Part shown: piece by piece, positions 31,046 to 38,114 of the stretch
Layout of the letters: each line of letters opens with the position of its first letter
Position numbering within the stretch: the stretch's first letter is position 1
Assembly: GCA_021808405.1 (NCBI GenBank)
Contig: JAKBBQ010000005.1
Coordinates: 1-38,114 of the forward strand
Length of the DNA stretch: 38,114 nt
Source of the DNA: Pseudomonadota bacterium
GTDB lineage: Bacteria > Pseudomonadota > Gammaproteobacteria > Burkholderiales > Burkholderiaceae_C
Reading direction: 5' to 3'
Notes under the pieces: model-generated
What the model was told of the DNA's origin: nothing
What the model saw: only the letters and a program-made list of their open reading frames with translations
Databases searched by the model: none
Made by a program: the position numbers and the translations under genes

Positions 31046-32713
31046 TCAGCGCGCGGCGCCGCCCTTGCGGCTGGCCGGCAAGGGCACCATGACGGCGCTG
31101 CCGGGGGTCGTGCAGCCGCTGTCGCAGCACTTGCCGGGCTGTCGATTGCCGGTGATCGCACGCTGGTCGTCGTGCAGCACGCCGCGCTCGAGCAGCCGCT
31201 CGACCAGTTCCACCTTGGATCCGACCGGGTAGTTGCGCCAGATCTCCTGTTTCATCGCCGCCGGCGAGCCGCCGCCATGCAGGCTGATCACCGAGTACCA
31301 GCCGCCCTGGTAGGACGCCGTCAGGTCCTCGATGAACCGCGCCGTCTGGATGCGCTTGTCGTAGGCAATGTCGGGCGCCGCCTGCAGCACCTCCGACAGC
31401 CTGGCCGCCGTGGCCGGGTTGTGGTCCTCGTCGGGCCCCGGCAAGGCGACGATCAGGCCGCCGGAGACCTCGTGCGCCAGGCGGTGCATGTCGTAGATCC
31501 TGGTCGCCAGCAGCAGCTTGCCGATGTTGCTGAACACCGGGTCGGGCATGAAGGTCCCGCTGTGCGGGTCGCGCTCGGCGTAGACGCTGGCCGCCACTCC
31601 GCAGGCGAAGAAGCCCTCGGTGATGGTGATCAGCTCGACCATGGGGTCGCGCAGGCTGCTCCTGGCGCCCGGATCCAGCCCGTTGGCCTCGCACATCAAC
31701 GCTCCGGCGCCGATCAGCAGGTCGCCGAAGCCGGCGCGTGCCGCGATGCAGCTGTGGCGATGGTGGGTGGCATAGCTGTAGGTCAGCACCTGGCTGTGCT
31801 CCCACTCGCCGGCGTAGAACACCCTCTCCCAGGGGACGAACACCCGGTCGAACATCACCACCGCGGTCGACTGGCCGTACTTGCGCGAGAACGGCGCGTC
31901 GCCGTGCTCGAGCGGCTCGCCGGGCCGCCCGGCGGGGCGCGCGACGATGACGATCCCCGGAGCATCGACGCGCACGGCGCAGCACACGGCGAAGTCGGCA
32001 TCGTCGGCTCCCATGCTGCGGCTGGGCATCACCAGGAATTCATGCACGTACGGGGCGCCGGTGACGATGGCCTTGGTCCCGCTGAGGACGATGCCCCGGG
32101 CGTTGCGCTCGACCACGTGCACGTAGCTGTCGGGATTCGCCTGCTGGTGCGGCCTGCGGCTGCGGTCGCCCTTGGCGTCGGTCATCGCGATGCCCAGCGC
32201 CAGGTCGTGATCCTGCACATGCGCCAGGTACGCCTCGAAGCGCGCGCGGTGCTCGGTCGTGCCCTTGGCATCGTCGATGCGCGCGGTGACCTGGGCGATG
32301 CCGTTGAGCGCGTCGTGGGCCAGGTAGCGCTGGGCGCAGCCGGTCTCCTGGCACAGCATTCGCACCGCCTCGAGCTTGTTCAGCAGGTCGCCTGCCGACT
32401 CGTCGACGTGGAGCATGCGGCTGACCACCCGATTGCGACTCGACTGCATGGCCAGCGCGATGGGCTCGAACTCGGCGCGCAGCGCGTAGTCGTAGGTGTA
32501 GGCCAGCGCCTGGATTCCCGGCCGCAGAGCCGGCTCGTCGGCCACGCTGGCCACCTCGCGGCCATCGACGAACACTTGGGGCCGGTAGCCGCGCAACGAC
32601 TCCCGATAGGCCTGGCCGGACATCAGATCGACCCGGGTCGCGGGCTCGACCGAGGGTGCAGGGGCGCCGGCGGAGCCTGGCAAGGTCGAATCGAGAGCAA
32701 CGGATGCGGACAT
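31046..32713 (-). CDS. 4-hydroxyphenylacetate 3-hydroxylase / 4-hydroxybutyryl-CoA dehydratase (HpaB/AbfD) family protein
   Basis: GIAMTDAKGDRSRRPHQQANPDSYVHVVERNARGIVLSGTKAIVTGAPYVHEFLVMP, VMFDRVFVPWERVFYAGEW, HHRHSCIAARAGFGDLLIGA. Confidence 0.85.
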   Translation of the reverse strand: MSASVALDSTLPGSAGAPAPSVEPATRVDLMSGQAYRESLRGYRPQVFVDGREVASVADEPALRPGIQALAYTYDYALRAEFEPIALAMQSSRNRVVSRMLHVDESAGDLLNKLEAVRMLCQETGCAQRYLAHDALNGIAQVTARIDDAKGTTEHRARFEAYLAHVQDHDLALGIAMTDAKGDRSRRPHQQANPDSYVHVVERNARGIVLSGTKAIVTGAPYVHEFLVMPSRSMGADDADFAVCCAVRVDAPGIVIVARPAGRPGEPLEHGDAPFSRKYGQSTAVVMFDRVFVPWERVFYAGEWEHSQVLTYSYATHHRHSCIAARAGFGDLLIGAGALMCEANGLDPGARSSLRDPMVELITITEGFFACGVAASVYAERDPHSGTFMPDPVFSNIGKLLLATRIYDMHRLAHEVSGGLIVALPGPDEDHNPATAARLSEVLQAAPDIAYDKRIQTARFIEDLTASYQGGWYSVISLHGGGSPAAMKQEIWRNYPVGSKVELVERLLERGVLHDDQRAITGNRQPGKCCDSGCTTPGSAVMVPLPASRKGGAAR

Positions 32714-32765
32714 GACGCGATGACGGGATGGAGGGATGACGGGGAATCGACCCGCGGGCCCTTCC

Positions 32766-32782
32766 ATTAAACACTGTTCAAT
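32766..32782. promoter_or_regulatory. TetR-type operator ATTAAACACTGTTCAAT overlapping the HpaB-family gene promoter
   Basis: Imperfect 17-bp palindrome between divergent genes. Minus strand TTGCCC-N17-TTTAAT reads as -35/-10. Confidence 0.6.
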
Positions 32783-32810
32783 TCTGCCGGGCAATGGTTA
32801 CACTGCACCG

Positions 32811-33497
32811 ATGGTCCCCCCGTCCACCGACCGCCGCAGCGACACTGCCGATCGGGCCGCCACCGAAGCGGCCACCGCCGATTCCCGCGCGCTGCGCAAC
32901 CAGGCGCTGGCCGGCATGCGGCGGCGCGCGGTGCTCGACGCGGCGCGCGCGGCGTTTTTCGAGCTGGGCATGGACAAGACGACCATGCGCGAGATCGCGC
33001 AACGCGCCGGCTATACCGTCGGCGCCCTCTATAGCTACTTCGCCAGCAAGCAGGAGGTCTACGGGGCGCTGCTGGCCGAGTCGCTGGAAAGGCTGAACGC
33101 CCGGGTTCGCCGCTCGCTGCAGGGCTGCACCGACCCGACGCAGCGGGCCCATCGCTCGGCCACGGCCTTTTTCGACTTCTACCGCGAGAACCCGCGCGAC
33201 CTCGACCTGGGCTTCTACCTGTTCCAGGGCATGAAGCCTCGCGGGCTGACTCCCGCGCTGAACGAAGCGCTCAACGCACGGCTGCGCGACGCGCTGCAAC
33301 CGACCCGGGACGCGCTGCAGGCGCTGGGACTGCCAGCCGGGCAGGCGCTGGCCGAGGTGACCGCGCTGTTCGCGCAGTCCGTGGGCCTGCTGGTGCTCAG
33401 CCACACCGGCCGCATCCGCATGTTCGAGCAGGCGTCGCAGGACCTGTTCGAGACCTATCTCGGGCAGTTGCTGGACCGCGCGAGGAACCGGCGATGA
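32811..33497 (+). CDS. TetR/AcrR family transcriptional regulator
   Basis: RRRAVLDAARAAFFELGMDKTTMREIAQRAGYTVGALYSYFASKQEVYGALLAESL. Confidence 0.93.
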   Translation: MVPPSTDRRSDTADRAATEAATADSRALRNQALAGMRRRAVLDAARAAFFELGMDKTTMREIAQRAGYTVGALYSYFASKQEVYGALLAESLERLNARVRRSLQGCTDPTQRAHRSATAFFDFYRENPRDLDLGFYLFQGMKPRGLTPALNEALNARLRDALQPTRDALQALGLPAGQALAEVTALFAQSVGLLVLSHTGRIRMFEQASQDLFETYLGQLLDRARNRR

Positions 33498-34063
33498 ACG
33501 CAACCCGCGCAGCGGACACGATCGATGCCCAGGCCGGCGTGCTGGTGCTGGTGGACTACCAGGCCCGCCTGATGCCAGCGATCCACGACGGCGCGCAGCG
33601 GGTCGCGCGCGCCGTGCTGCTCGCGCGAGCGGCCCGCGCGCTGGCCATCCCGGTCCTCGGCACCGAACAGAACCCCGCGGGACTGGGCCCGAACGTCGAG
33701 CCGATTCGCGCCGAATGCCAGCTCAGCCTGGCCAAGACGCACTTCGACGCCTGCGGCGACGGGCTGCTGCAGGCGCTGGACGCCGCCCGGCCGGGGTGCG
33801 AGCAGGTGGTGGTCGCCGGCTGCGAGGCCCACGTCTGCCTGCTGCAGACCGCGCTGGGCCTGCTGCGCGCCGGCAAGCGCGTCTGGGTGGTGGGCAACGC
33901 CAGCGGGTCGCGCCACCCGGCCGACCATGCGGCGGCGATGGCCCGGCTGTCGCGCGCCGGCGCCACGGTCGTGAGCCACGAGATGGTGCTGTTCGAGTGG
34001 CTGGCCGACTGCCGGCACCCGCGCTTTCGCGAGGTGCTGGCGCTGCTCAAGGCCGCCGGCTGA
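33494..34063 (+). CDS. Isochorismatase-like cysteine hydrolase
   Basis: AGVLVLVDYQARLMPAI, VLGTEQNPAGLG, VVVAGCEAHVCLLQTALGLL (catalytic Cys); ATGA overlap with the TetR stop. Confidence 0.9.
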   Translation: MNATRAADTIDAQAGVLVLVDYQARLMPAIHDGAQRVARAVLLARAARALAIPVLGTEQNPAGLGPNVEPIRAECQLSLAKTHFDACGDGLLQALDAARPGCEQVVVAGCEAHVCLLQTALGLLRAGKRVWVVGNASGSRHPADHAAAMARLSRAGATVVSHEMVLFEWLADCRHPRFREVLALLKAAG

Positions 34064-34079
34064 GCGCGGCCCTGCCGGT

Positions 34080-34769
34080 TCAGTCGATCGCCCGGCCGTC
34101 CTCGAACATGCCGCCCGAGGGTCCGTCGGCCGGCAGCTGCACGCCCCACAGCAGGCTTGCCGCGCCTTGTCGCACCGAGCGTGGGGCCGAGGCGCCCCCC
34201 ATGTCGGTGCGCACCCAGCCGGGGCTGATCGAATTGACCAGGATCCCGCGGTCCTTCCAGCGCCCGGCGAACACCCGCGCCATCGCGGTGACCGCCGCCT
34301 TGCTCGCGCCATAGCCCCCGGGCGCCTGCCGCGCCAGCGCCTCGATGTCCTGCAGCGACAACCCGGGGTCGCGCAGGCGCTTGGCGAGTTCGCGAGGCTG
34401 CGCCGACAGCCTGCCCAGTCCGCTGCTGACCATCACGACGCGCGCGCCCGCCACCAGCAGCGGCTCCAGCGCCAGCGTCAGGCGCAACGGCCCGAGCACG
34501 TTGACATCCCAGACGAGCCGCGCCGGCGCCTGGTAGACCCCGGCGTTGTTCACCAGCGCGTCCAGGTTCCGCCGCGCGGCGCGCAGCCGCCCGGCCAGCG
34601 CGTCGATGGAGTCCGGGTCGGCCATGTCGACCCGCTCGGCGCGCGTGCCGGCGGCGGCCGCGGCGGGGTCGCGAACCCCCGCCAGCACCTGCCAGCCCTC
34701 GGCTGCCAGGATGCAGGCGAGTTCGCGGCCGATTCCCCGGCCGGCTCCGGTGATCAGTACGGTCGGCAT
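34080..34769 (-). CDS. Short-chain dehydrogenase/reductase (SDR)
   Basis: MPTVLITGAGRGIGRELACILAAEGWQVLAGVRD, NLDALVNNAGVY, VMVSSGLG, YGASKAAV. Confidence 0.93.
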   Translation of the reverse strand: MPTVLITGAGRGIGRELACILAAEGWQVLAGVRDPAAAAAGTRAERVDMADPDSIDALAGRLRAARRNLDALVNNAGVYQAPARLVWDVNVLGPLRLTLALEPLLVAGARVVMVSSGLGRLSAQPRELAKRLRDPGLSLQDIEALARQAPGGYGASKAAVTAMARVFAGRWKDRGILVNSISPGWVRTDMGGASAPRSVRQGAASLLWGVQLPADGPSGGMFEDGRAID

Positions 34770-34904
34770 GGCGGCCCCGTGGTGTCGGATGGGCGATCGA
34801 TCGGTGCAGTGTAAGCGCCGCCGGCAGGTTTTCCCGCTGGCGTGCACCCGGGGCTTGCACTATGGTGCCTACATATCGCAAAAAATCGATATCGGACAGC
34901 GAAA

Positions 34905-35903
34905 ATGCCTCGAATCCCGGTAGGAAATCGCACAGGCCTTCGCGCCTGGGCTTGGGCCTTGCCCTGCGCGTTGTCGCCGTGGCTGGCCGGTTGCGGCGGC
35001 GGCGGCTCGGGCGTTGCGGCGACTCCACCCCCGACCACCCCGCCGACCGTCGCGTCGGCCACCCTGTCCGCCAGCGTGTCCTCGCTGGCGCTGTCGGTGA
35101 ACGACCCGGGGTCGAACCCGGCGCTGACCGGCAACCCGCGGATCATCACCGTCACCAACACCGGCAGCGTGACGGCCACGGATGTCACCGTCAGCGTGGC
35201 ACCCGCGCTGCCCTCGGGCACCACCGTCGCCAGCAACTGCACCAACCTGGCCGCCGCGGCGAGTTGCACCCTCACCGTCACCCCCGGCGCGACGCCCAGC
35301 GCGCCGTCCGGGGTGACGGCACCCGCGGTGCCGGTGGCGACCATCGCGGCGAGCAACGGCAACACGCTTGCGGTGCCGATCCAGGTGCTGGGCTACGGCA
35401 GCGTCTACCAGGACGGCTACGTGTTCGCGATCGACGACACGACCCCCGACACCGGCAGCGTCGGCGGCAAGGTCGCCGCACTCAGCGACGCGTCCGCGGC
35501 GCTGGCCTGGGGCGGCCTCGGAACGGCCACCGGGGCCAGCAGCCTGAGCGACGGCCAGACCAATACCAAGACCATCGTCGCCGTGCTGGGCACGGGAAAC
35601 TATGCGGCCTACGCCTGCACGCTGCCCGACCACGGCTACAACGACTGGTATCTGCCGGCGATCTGTGAAATGGACACCGCCCCGGGGTGCCCGGCGTCGG
35701 AGCAGACCATGCAGTCGAGTCTGGTGGACAACGGCAACGTCGGTGCACTGAGCGGCAACTACTGGAGTTCCTACGAGTTTCCCGGCAACCCCACCATCGG
35801 CGCCTGGGAGGAGTTTTTCGCGACCGCAGGCGGCAACACGCAATCCGCTGCCTACAAGGCGCTTGCGCTGCACGTTCGCTGTGTGCGCCAGCTGACGCCC
35901 TGA
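34905..35903 (+). CDS. Putative surface lipoprotein with C-terminal DUF1566-like domain
   Basis: Lipobox LSPWLAGC then GGGGSG linker; VTNTGSVTATDVTVSVAPALPSGTTVASNCTNLAAAASCTLTVTPG; DUF1566-like GYNDWYLPAICEM...NYWSSYEFPGN...ALHVRCVR. Confidence 0.75.
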   Translation: MPRIPVGNRTGLRAWAWALPCALSPWLAGCGGGGSGVAATPPPTTPPTVASATLSASVSSLALSVNDPGSNPALTGNPRIITVTNTGSVTATDVTVSVAPALPSGTTVASNCTNLAAAASCTLTVTPGATPSAPSGVTAPAVPVATIAASNGNTLAVPIQVLGYGSVYQDGYVFAIDDTTPDTGSVGGKVAALSDASAALAWGGLGTATGASSLSDGQTNTKTIVAVLGTGNYAAYACTLPDHGYNDWYLPAICEMDTAPGCPASEQTMQSSLVDNGNVGALSGNYWSSYEFPGNPTIGAWEEFFATAGGNTQSAAYKALALHVRCVRQLTP

Positions 35904-35987
35904 CGCGGGAATCGCCCCGCCCCCGCGCAGCGGCAGCCCAGGCCGCGCAGCCGAGCCCGCAAGGCGCCAACCCGGTCGCGGGGCGGT

Positions 35988-36683
35988 TCAGCGCGACGGC
36001 CGCAGCCTCGCTGCCGCGGACCGGATCGCCTCATCCCGCGCCGGGCGGACGCTGTCGATGCGCGAGCTGACCGCGGCCAGCACCGCCGGGTCGGCATCCT
36101 CCGGGCGTCCGCAGTCGAAGGCGGGTTGCGGCGCGTATTCGATCGCCAGCTGCACCTGCTGGGCGCAGGACGGCCCCGCCACCTCGGCGATCACGCGCAG
36201 CGCCAGGTCGATTCCGGCGGTCACTCCGCCTCCGGTGTACAGATGGCCGTCGCGCACCACGCGTGCCGCATCCGGCTGAGCGCCGAAGGCAGCGAGGCGG
36301 TCGCGCCAGGCCCAGTGGCAGGCCGCTCGCCGGCCCTGCAGCAGCCCCGCGGCGCCGAGCAGCAGCGAGCCGGTGCACACCGAGGTCAGGTAGCGCGCCG
36401 ACTCGGCCAGGCGGCGCAACTGCGCCAGGAACTCGGCGTCGCCCATCGCCTCGGCGGTGCCCGGGCCGCCCGGCACGCACAGCAAGTCGCAGTCGGCGAC
36501 GTCGCGCAGGCGAGCGAGGTCGGAAAACCTCAGCCCGCCCTCGGCGGTGATCGACCCGCCGCCCGTCGAGGCCACGATGCACCGCGCGCCGGGCAGCCTG
36601 GACAGCACCTCGTGGGGCCCGGTGAAATCGAGCTGGGTGACCCCCGGGTAGACGGCGAAGACGACGCGGAAGACTTGCGGCAT
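35988..36683 (-). CDS. DJ-1/PfpI family protein, isonitrile hydratase-like
   Basis: VFAVYPGVTQLDFTGPHEVLSRLPGARCIVAS, LLCVPGGPGT, LTSVCTGSLLLGAAGLLQGRRAACHW. Confidence 0.85.
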   Translation of the reverse strand: MPQVFRVVFAVYPGVTQLDFTGPHEVLSRLPGARCIVASTGGGSITAEGGLRFSDLARLRDVADCDLLCVPGGPGTAEAMGDAEFLAQLRRLAESARYLTSVCTGSLLLGAAGLLQGRRAACHWAWRDRLAAFGAQPDAARVVRDGHLYTGGGVTAGIDLALRVIAEVAGPSCAQQVQLAIEYAPQPAFDCGRPEDADPAVLAAVSSRIDSVRPARDEAIRSAAARLRPSR

Positions 36684-36764
36684 GGCGGACTCCTGGATCG
36701 GGATGGCGTCATGTTCGGCGCATAATCGCCTGGCGCAAAGGACAATGTTCCCACCTTTACTGCC

Positions 36765-37706
36765 ATGCGCCAAATCGCCCTGCTCATCTTCCCGGGCTTC
36801 CAGATCCTCGATGCCAGCGGGCCGATCGCCGCGTTCGAGATCGCCGAGCGCTACCTGCCGGGCAGCTATGCGCTGCAACTGGTCGCCGCCGCCGGCGGCG
36901 CGGTGCCCAGTTCGTCCGGGGTCTGCCTGCAGGCGCGCGGCCTGCGGGGCATGCGCTCGGTCGACACCCTGCTGATCGCCGGCGGCGACGGCGTGGACGC
37001 GGCCTGCGAGTGTGCGCGCACGCGCCGCTTCGTGCAGCGCATGGGCTGCTCGGCACGCCGCGTGGCCAGCGTGTGCTCCGGGGCCTACCTGCTGGCTCGC
37101 ACGGGCCTGCTCGACGGCCTGCGAGCGACCACCCACTGGGGCCGCACTCCCGACTTCGGGCGGAGGTTCCCTGCCGTGCGGCTCGAAGCCGACCGGATTT
37201 TCATTCGGGAGGGACGGATCTGGACCTCGGCCGGGATCAGCGCGGGGATCGACCTGGCGCTGGCGCTGATCGCCGAGGACCTGGGCGAAGCGCTGGCCCG
37301 CAGGACGGCCCGGCAACTCGTCGTGTACTACCGGCGCCCGGGCGGCCAGTCGCAGTTCTCCGCGCTGCTCGACATGGACGGGCCGAGCGGGCGCTTCAGC
37401 GCGTTGCTGGACTACGTCCGCGAGCACCTGCGCGAGCGCCTGAGCGTCGAGGACCTCGCCGAGCGCAGCCACCTCAGTCCACGGCAGTTCTCCCGGCTGT
37501 TCCATGCCGAGGTCGGGGTGTCGCCGGCCAGGGCCGTGGAGGCGCTGCGGGTCGAGGCGGCCAAGGCCCTGCTGGAAAGCGGCGCGCCGTCGATCCAGCG
37601 TACCGCCACCGACTGCGGCTTCGGCCATGCCGAACGCATGCGGCGCAGCTTCCTGCGCATCACCGGCGCGCCGCCGACCGCGGCCAGGCGGCGCGCGCGG
37701 CCCTGA
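36765..37706 (+). CDS. GlxA family transcriptional regulator (DJ-1-like domain plus AraC HTH)
   Basis: IALLIFPGFQILDASGPIAAFEIA, VASVCSGAYLLARTGLLDGLRATTHW, AraC HTH LSVEDLAERSHLSPRQFSRLFHAEVGVSPARAVEALRVEAAKALLE. Confidence 0.93.
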   Translation: MRQIALLIFPGFQILDASGPIAAFEIAERYLPGSYALQLVAAAGGAVPSSSGVCLQARGLRGMRSVDTLLIAGGDGVDAACECARTRRFVQRMGCSARRVASVCSGAYLLARTGLLDGLRATTHWGRTPDFGRRFPAVRLEADRIFIREGRIWTSAGISAGIDLALALIAEDLGEALARRTARQLVVYYRRPGGQSQFSALLDMDGPSGRFSALLDYVREHLRERLSVEDLAERSHLSPRQFSRLFHAEVGVSPARAVEALRVEAAKALLESGAPSIQRTATDCGFGHAERMRRSFLRITGAPPTAARRRARP

Positions 37707-37739
37707 GAGCGCGGCACGGGGCCGGCGCCGCCGCGGCGC

Positions 37740-38114
37740 TCAGCGGCCGTCCAGGCGCAGCAGCATGCGGCCTTGCTGCTGGACCATCTGCATGCGCGAC
37801 AGCACGTTCATTCCCAGCAGCGCGGTTCCGGGCAGCATGTCGGGCAGCACCGCGACCCGCACGTCGCTTGCGGTGAAGGGCCCGAATCGCAGTTCGCGGG
37901 CCAACGCCATGCAACCTGCCGTGCGCCCGTTGGCGGTCTGCGACGCGATGCCCTGGCACCCCACCAGGCCCATGCGGCGGGCCGCTGCCGCGGAAACGGA
38001 CACCGTCGACGCCCCGGTGTCGACCAGGAAGCGGATGGGCACGCCGTCGATCGATCCGGGCAGCGTGTAGTTTCCGGCGCGGTCCGGGCTCAGCAGCACC
38101 TCGCGGGCTTGCAC
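37740..38114 (-). CDS. Retropepsin-like aspartic protease (clan AA), probably 5'-truncated by the window edge
   Basis: GNYTLPGSIDGVPIRFLVDTGASTVSVSAAAARRMGL...LPGTALLGMNVLSRMQMVQQQGRMLLRL; catalytic DTGAS. Confidence 0.85.
   Translation of the reverse strand: MQAREVLLSPDRAGNYTLPGSIDGVPIRFLVDTGASTVSVSAAAARRMGLVGCQGIASQTANGRTAGCMALARELRFGPFTASDVRVAVLPDMLPGTALLGMNVLSRMQMVQQQGRMLLRLDGR

Noticed and set aside
29319-31985. 888-aa minus-strand ORF
   Set aside because: Antisense to FapE/FapF-like genes and out of frame with the HpaB-family gene; compositionally biased.
29705-32770. 1021-aa plus-strand ORF
   Set aside because: Out of frame with the FapF-like CDS and antisense to the HpaB-family gene; Arg/Ala/His-rich shadow translation.
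36725-36764. AAAGG...CCTTT and GGCGCA direct repeats between the two DJ-1-domain genes as operators
   Set aside because: Arms are short and symmetry weak; not enough to call a regulatory site.

Overview
GC-rich, probably betaproteobacterial chromosome, densely coded on both strands; most long ORFs in the supplied track are antisense shadows. From left to right: (1) a histidine/urocanate utilisation locus (hutU divergent from hutC-hutD-hutI-hutG-hutF, five-step HutF/HutG pathway) with two HutC-like operators but no hutH in the window; hutU is followed by an ornithine-cyclodeaminase homologue and an MFS carrier. (2) A TetR-controlled operon with ATGA start/stop overlaps encoding a stand-alone B12-binding subunit, an acyl-CoA mutase large subunit with non-canonical substrate-pocket residues, a 78-codon ORF made of three 78-bp palindromic repeats, a MeaB GTPase fused to a PaaI-type hotdog thioesterase, and a PaaK-like CoA ligase. 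This is the best candidate for an undescribed pathway. (3) GST, DUF2917/LysR pair, LysR/MFS pair, and a gamma-glutamyltransferase / threonine dehydratase-like / cystathionine-lyase-like / nitroreductase group. (4) A Fap-like functional-amyloid locus (two repeat-bearing secreted proteins, C39 peptidase, FapE-like protein, FapF-like outer-membrane channel) with a near-consensus sigma-54 promoter, paired upstream palindromes and a divergent VpsR-like sigma-54 activator. (5) An AbfD/HpaB-family flavoprotein that appears to have lost the Fe-S ligands, with TetR, cysteine hydrolase and SDR; then a DUF1566-like lipoprotein, a divergent pair of DJ-1/PfpI-domain genes, and a partial retropepsin-like protease. 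No rRNA, tRNA, CRISPR or IS element was recognised. All homology calls are by eye from remembered family motifs, with no database search.
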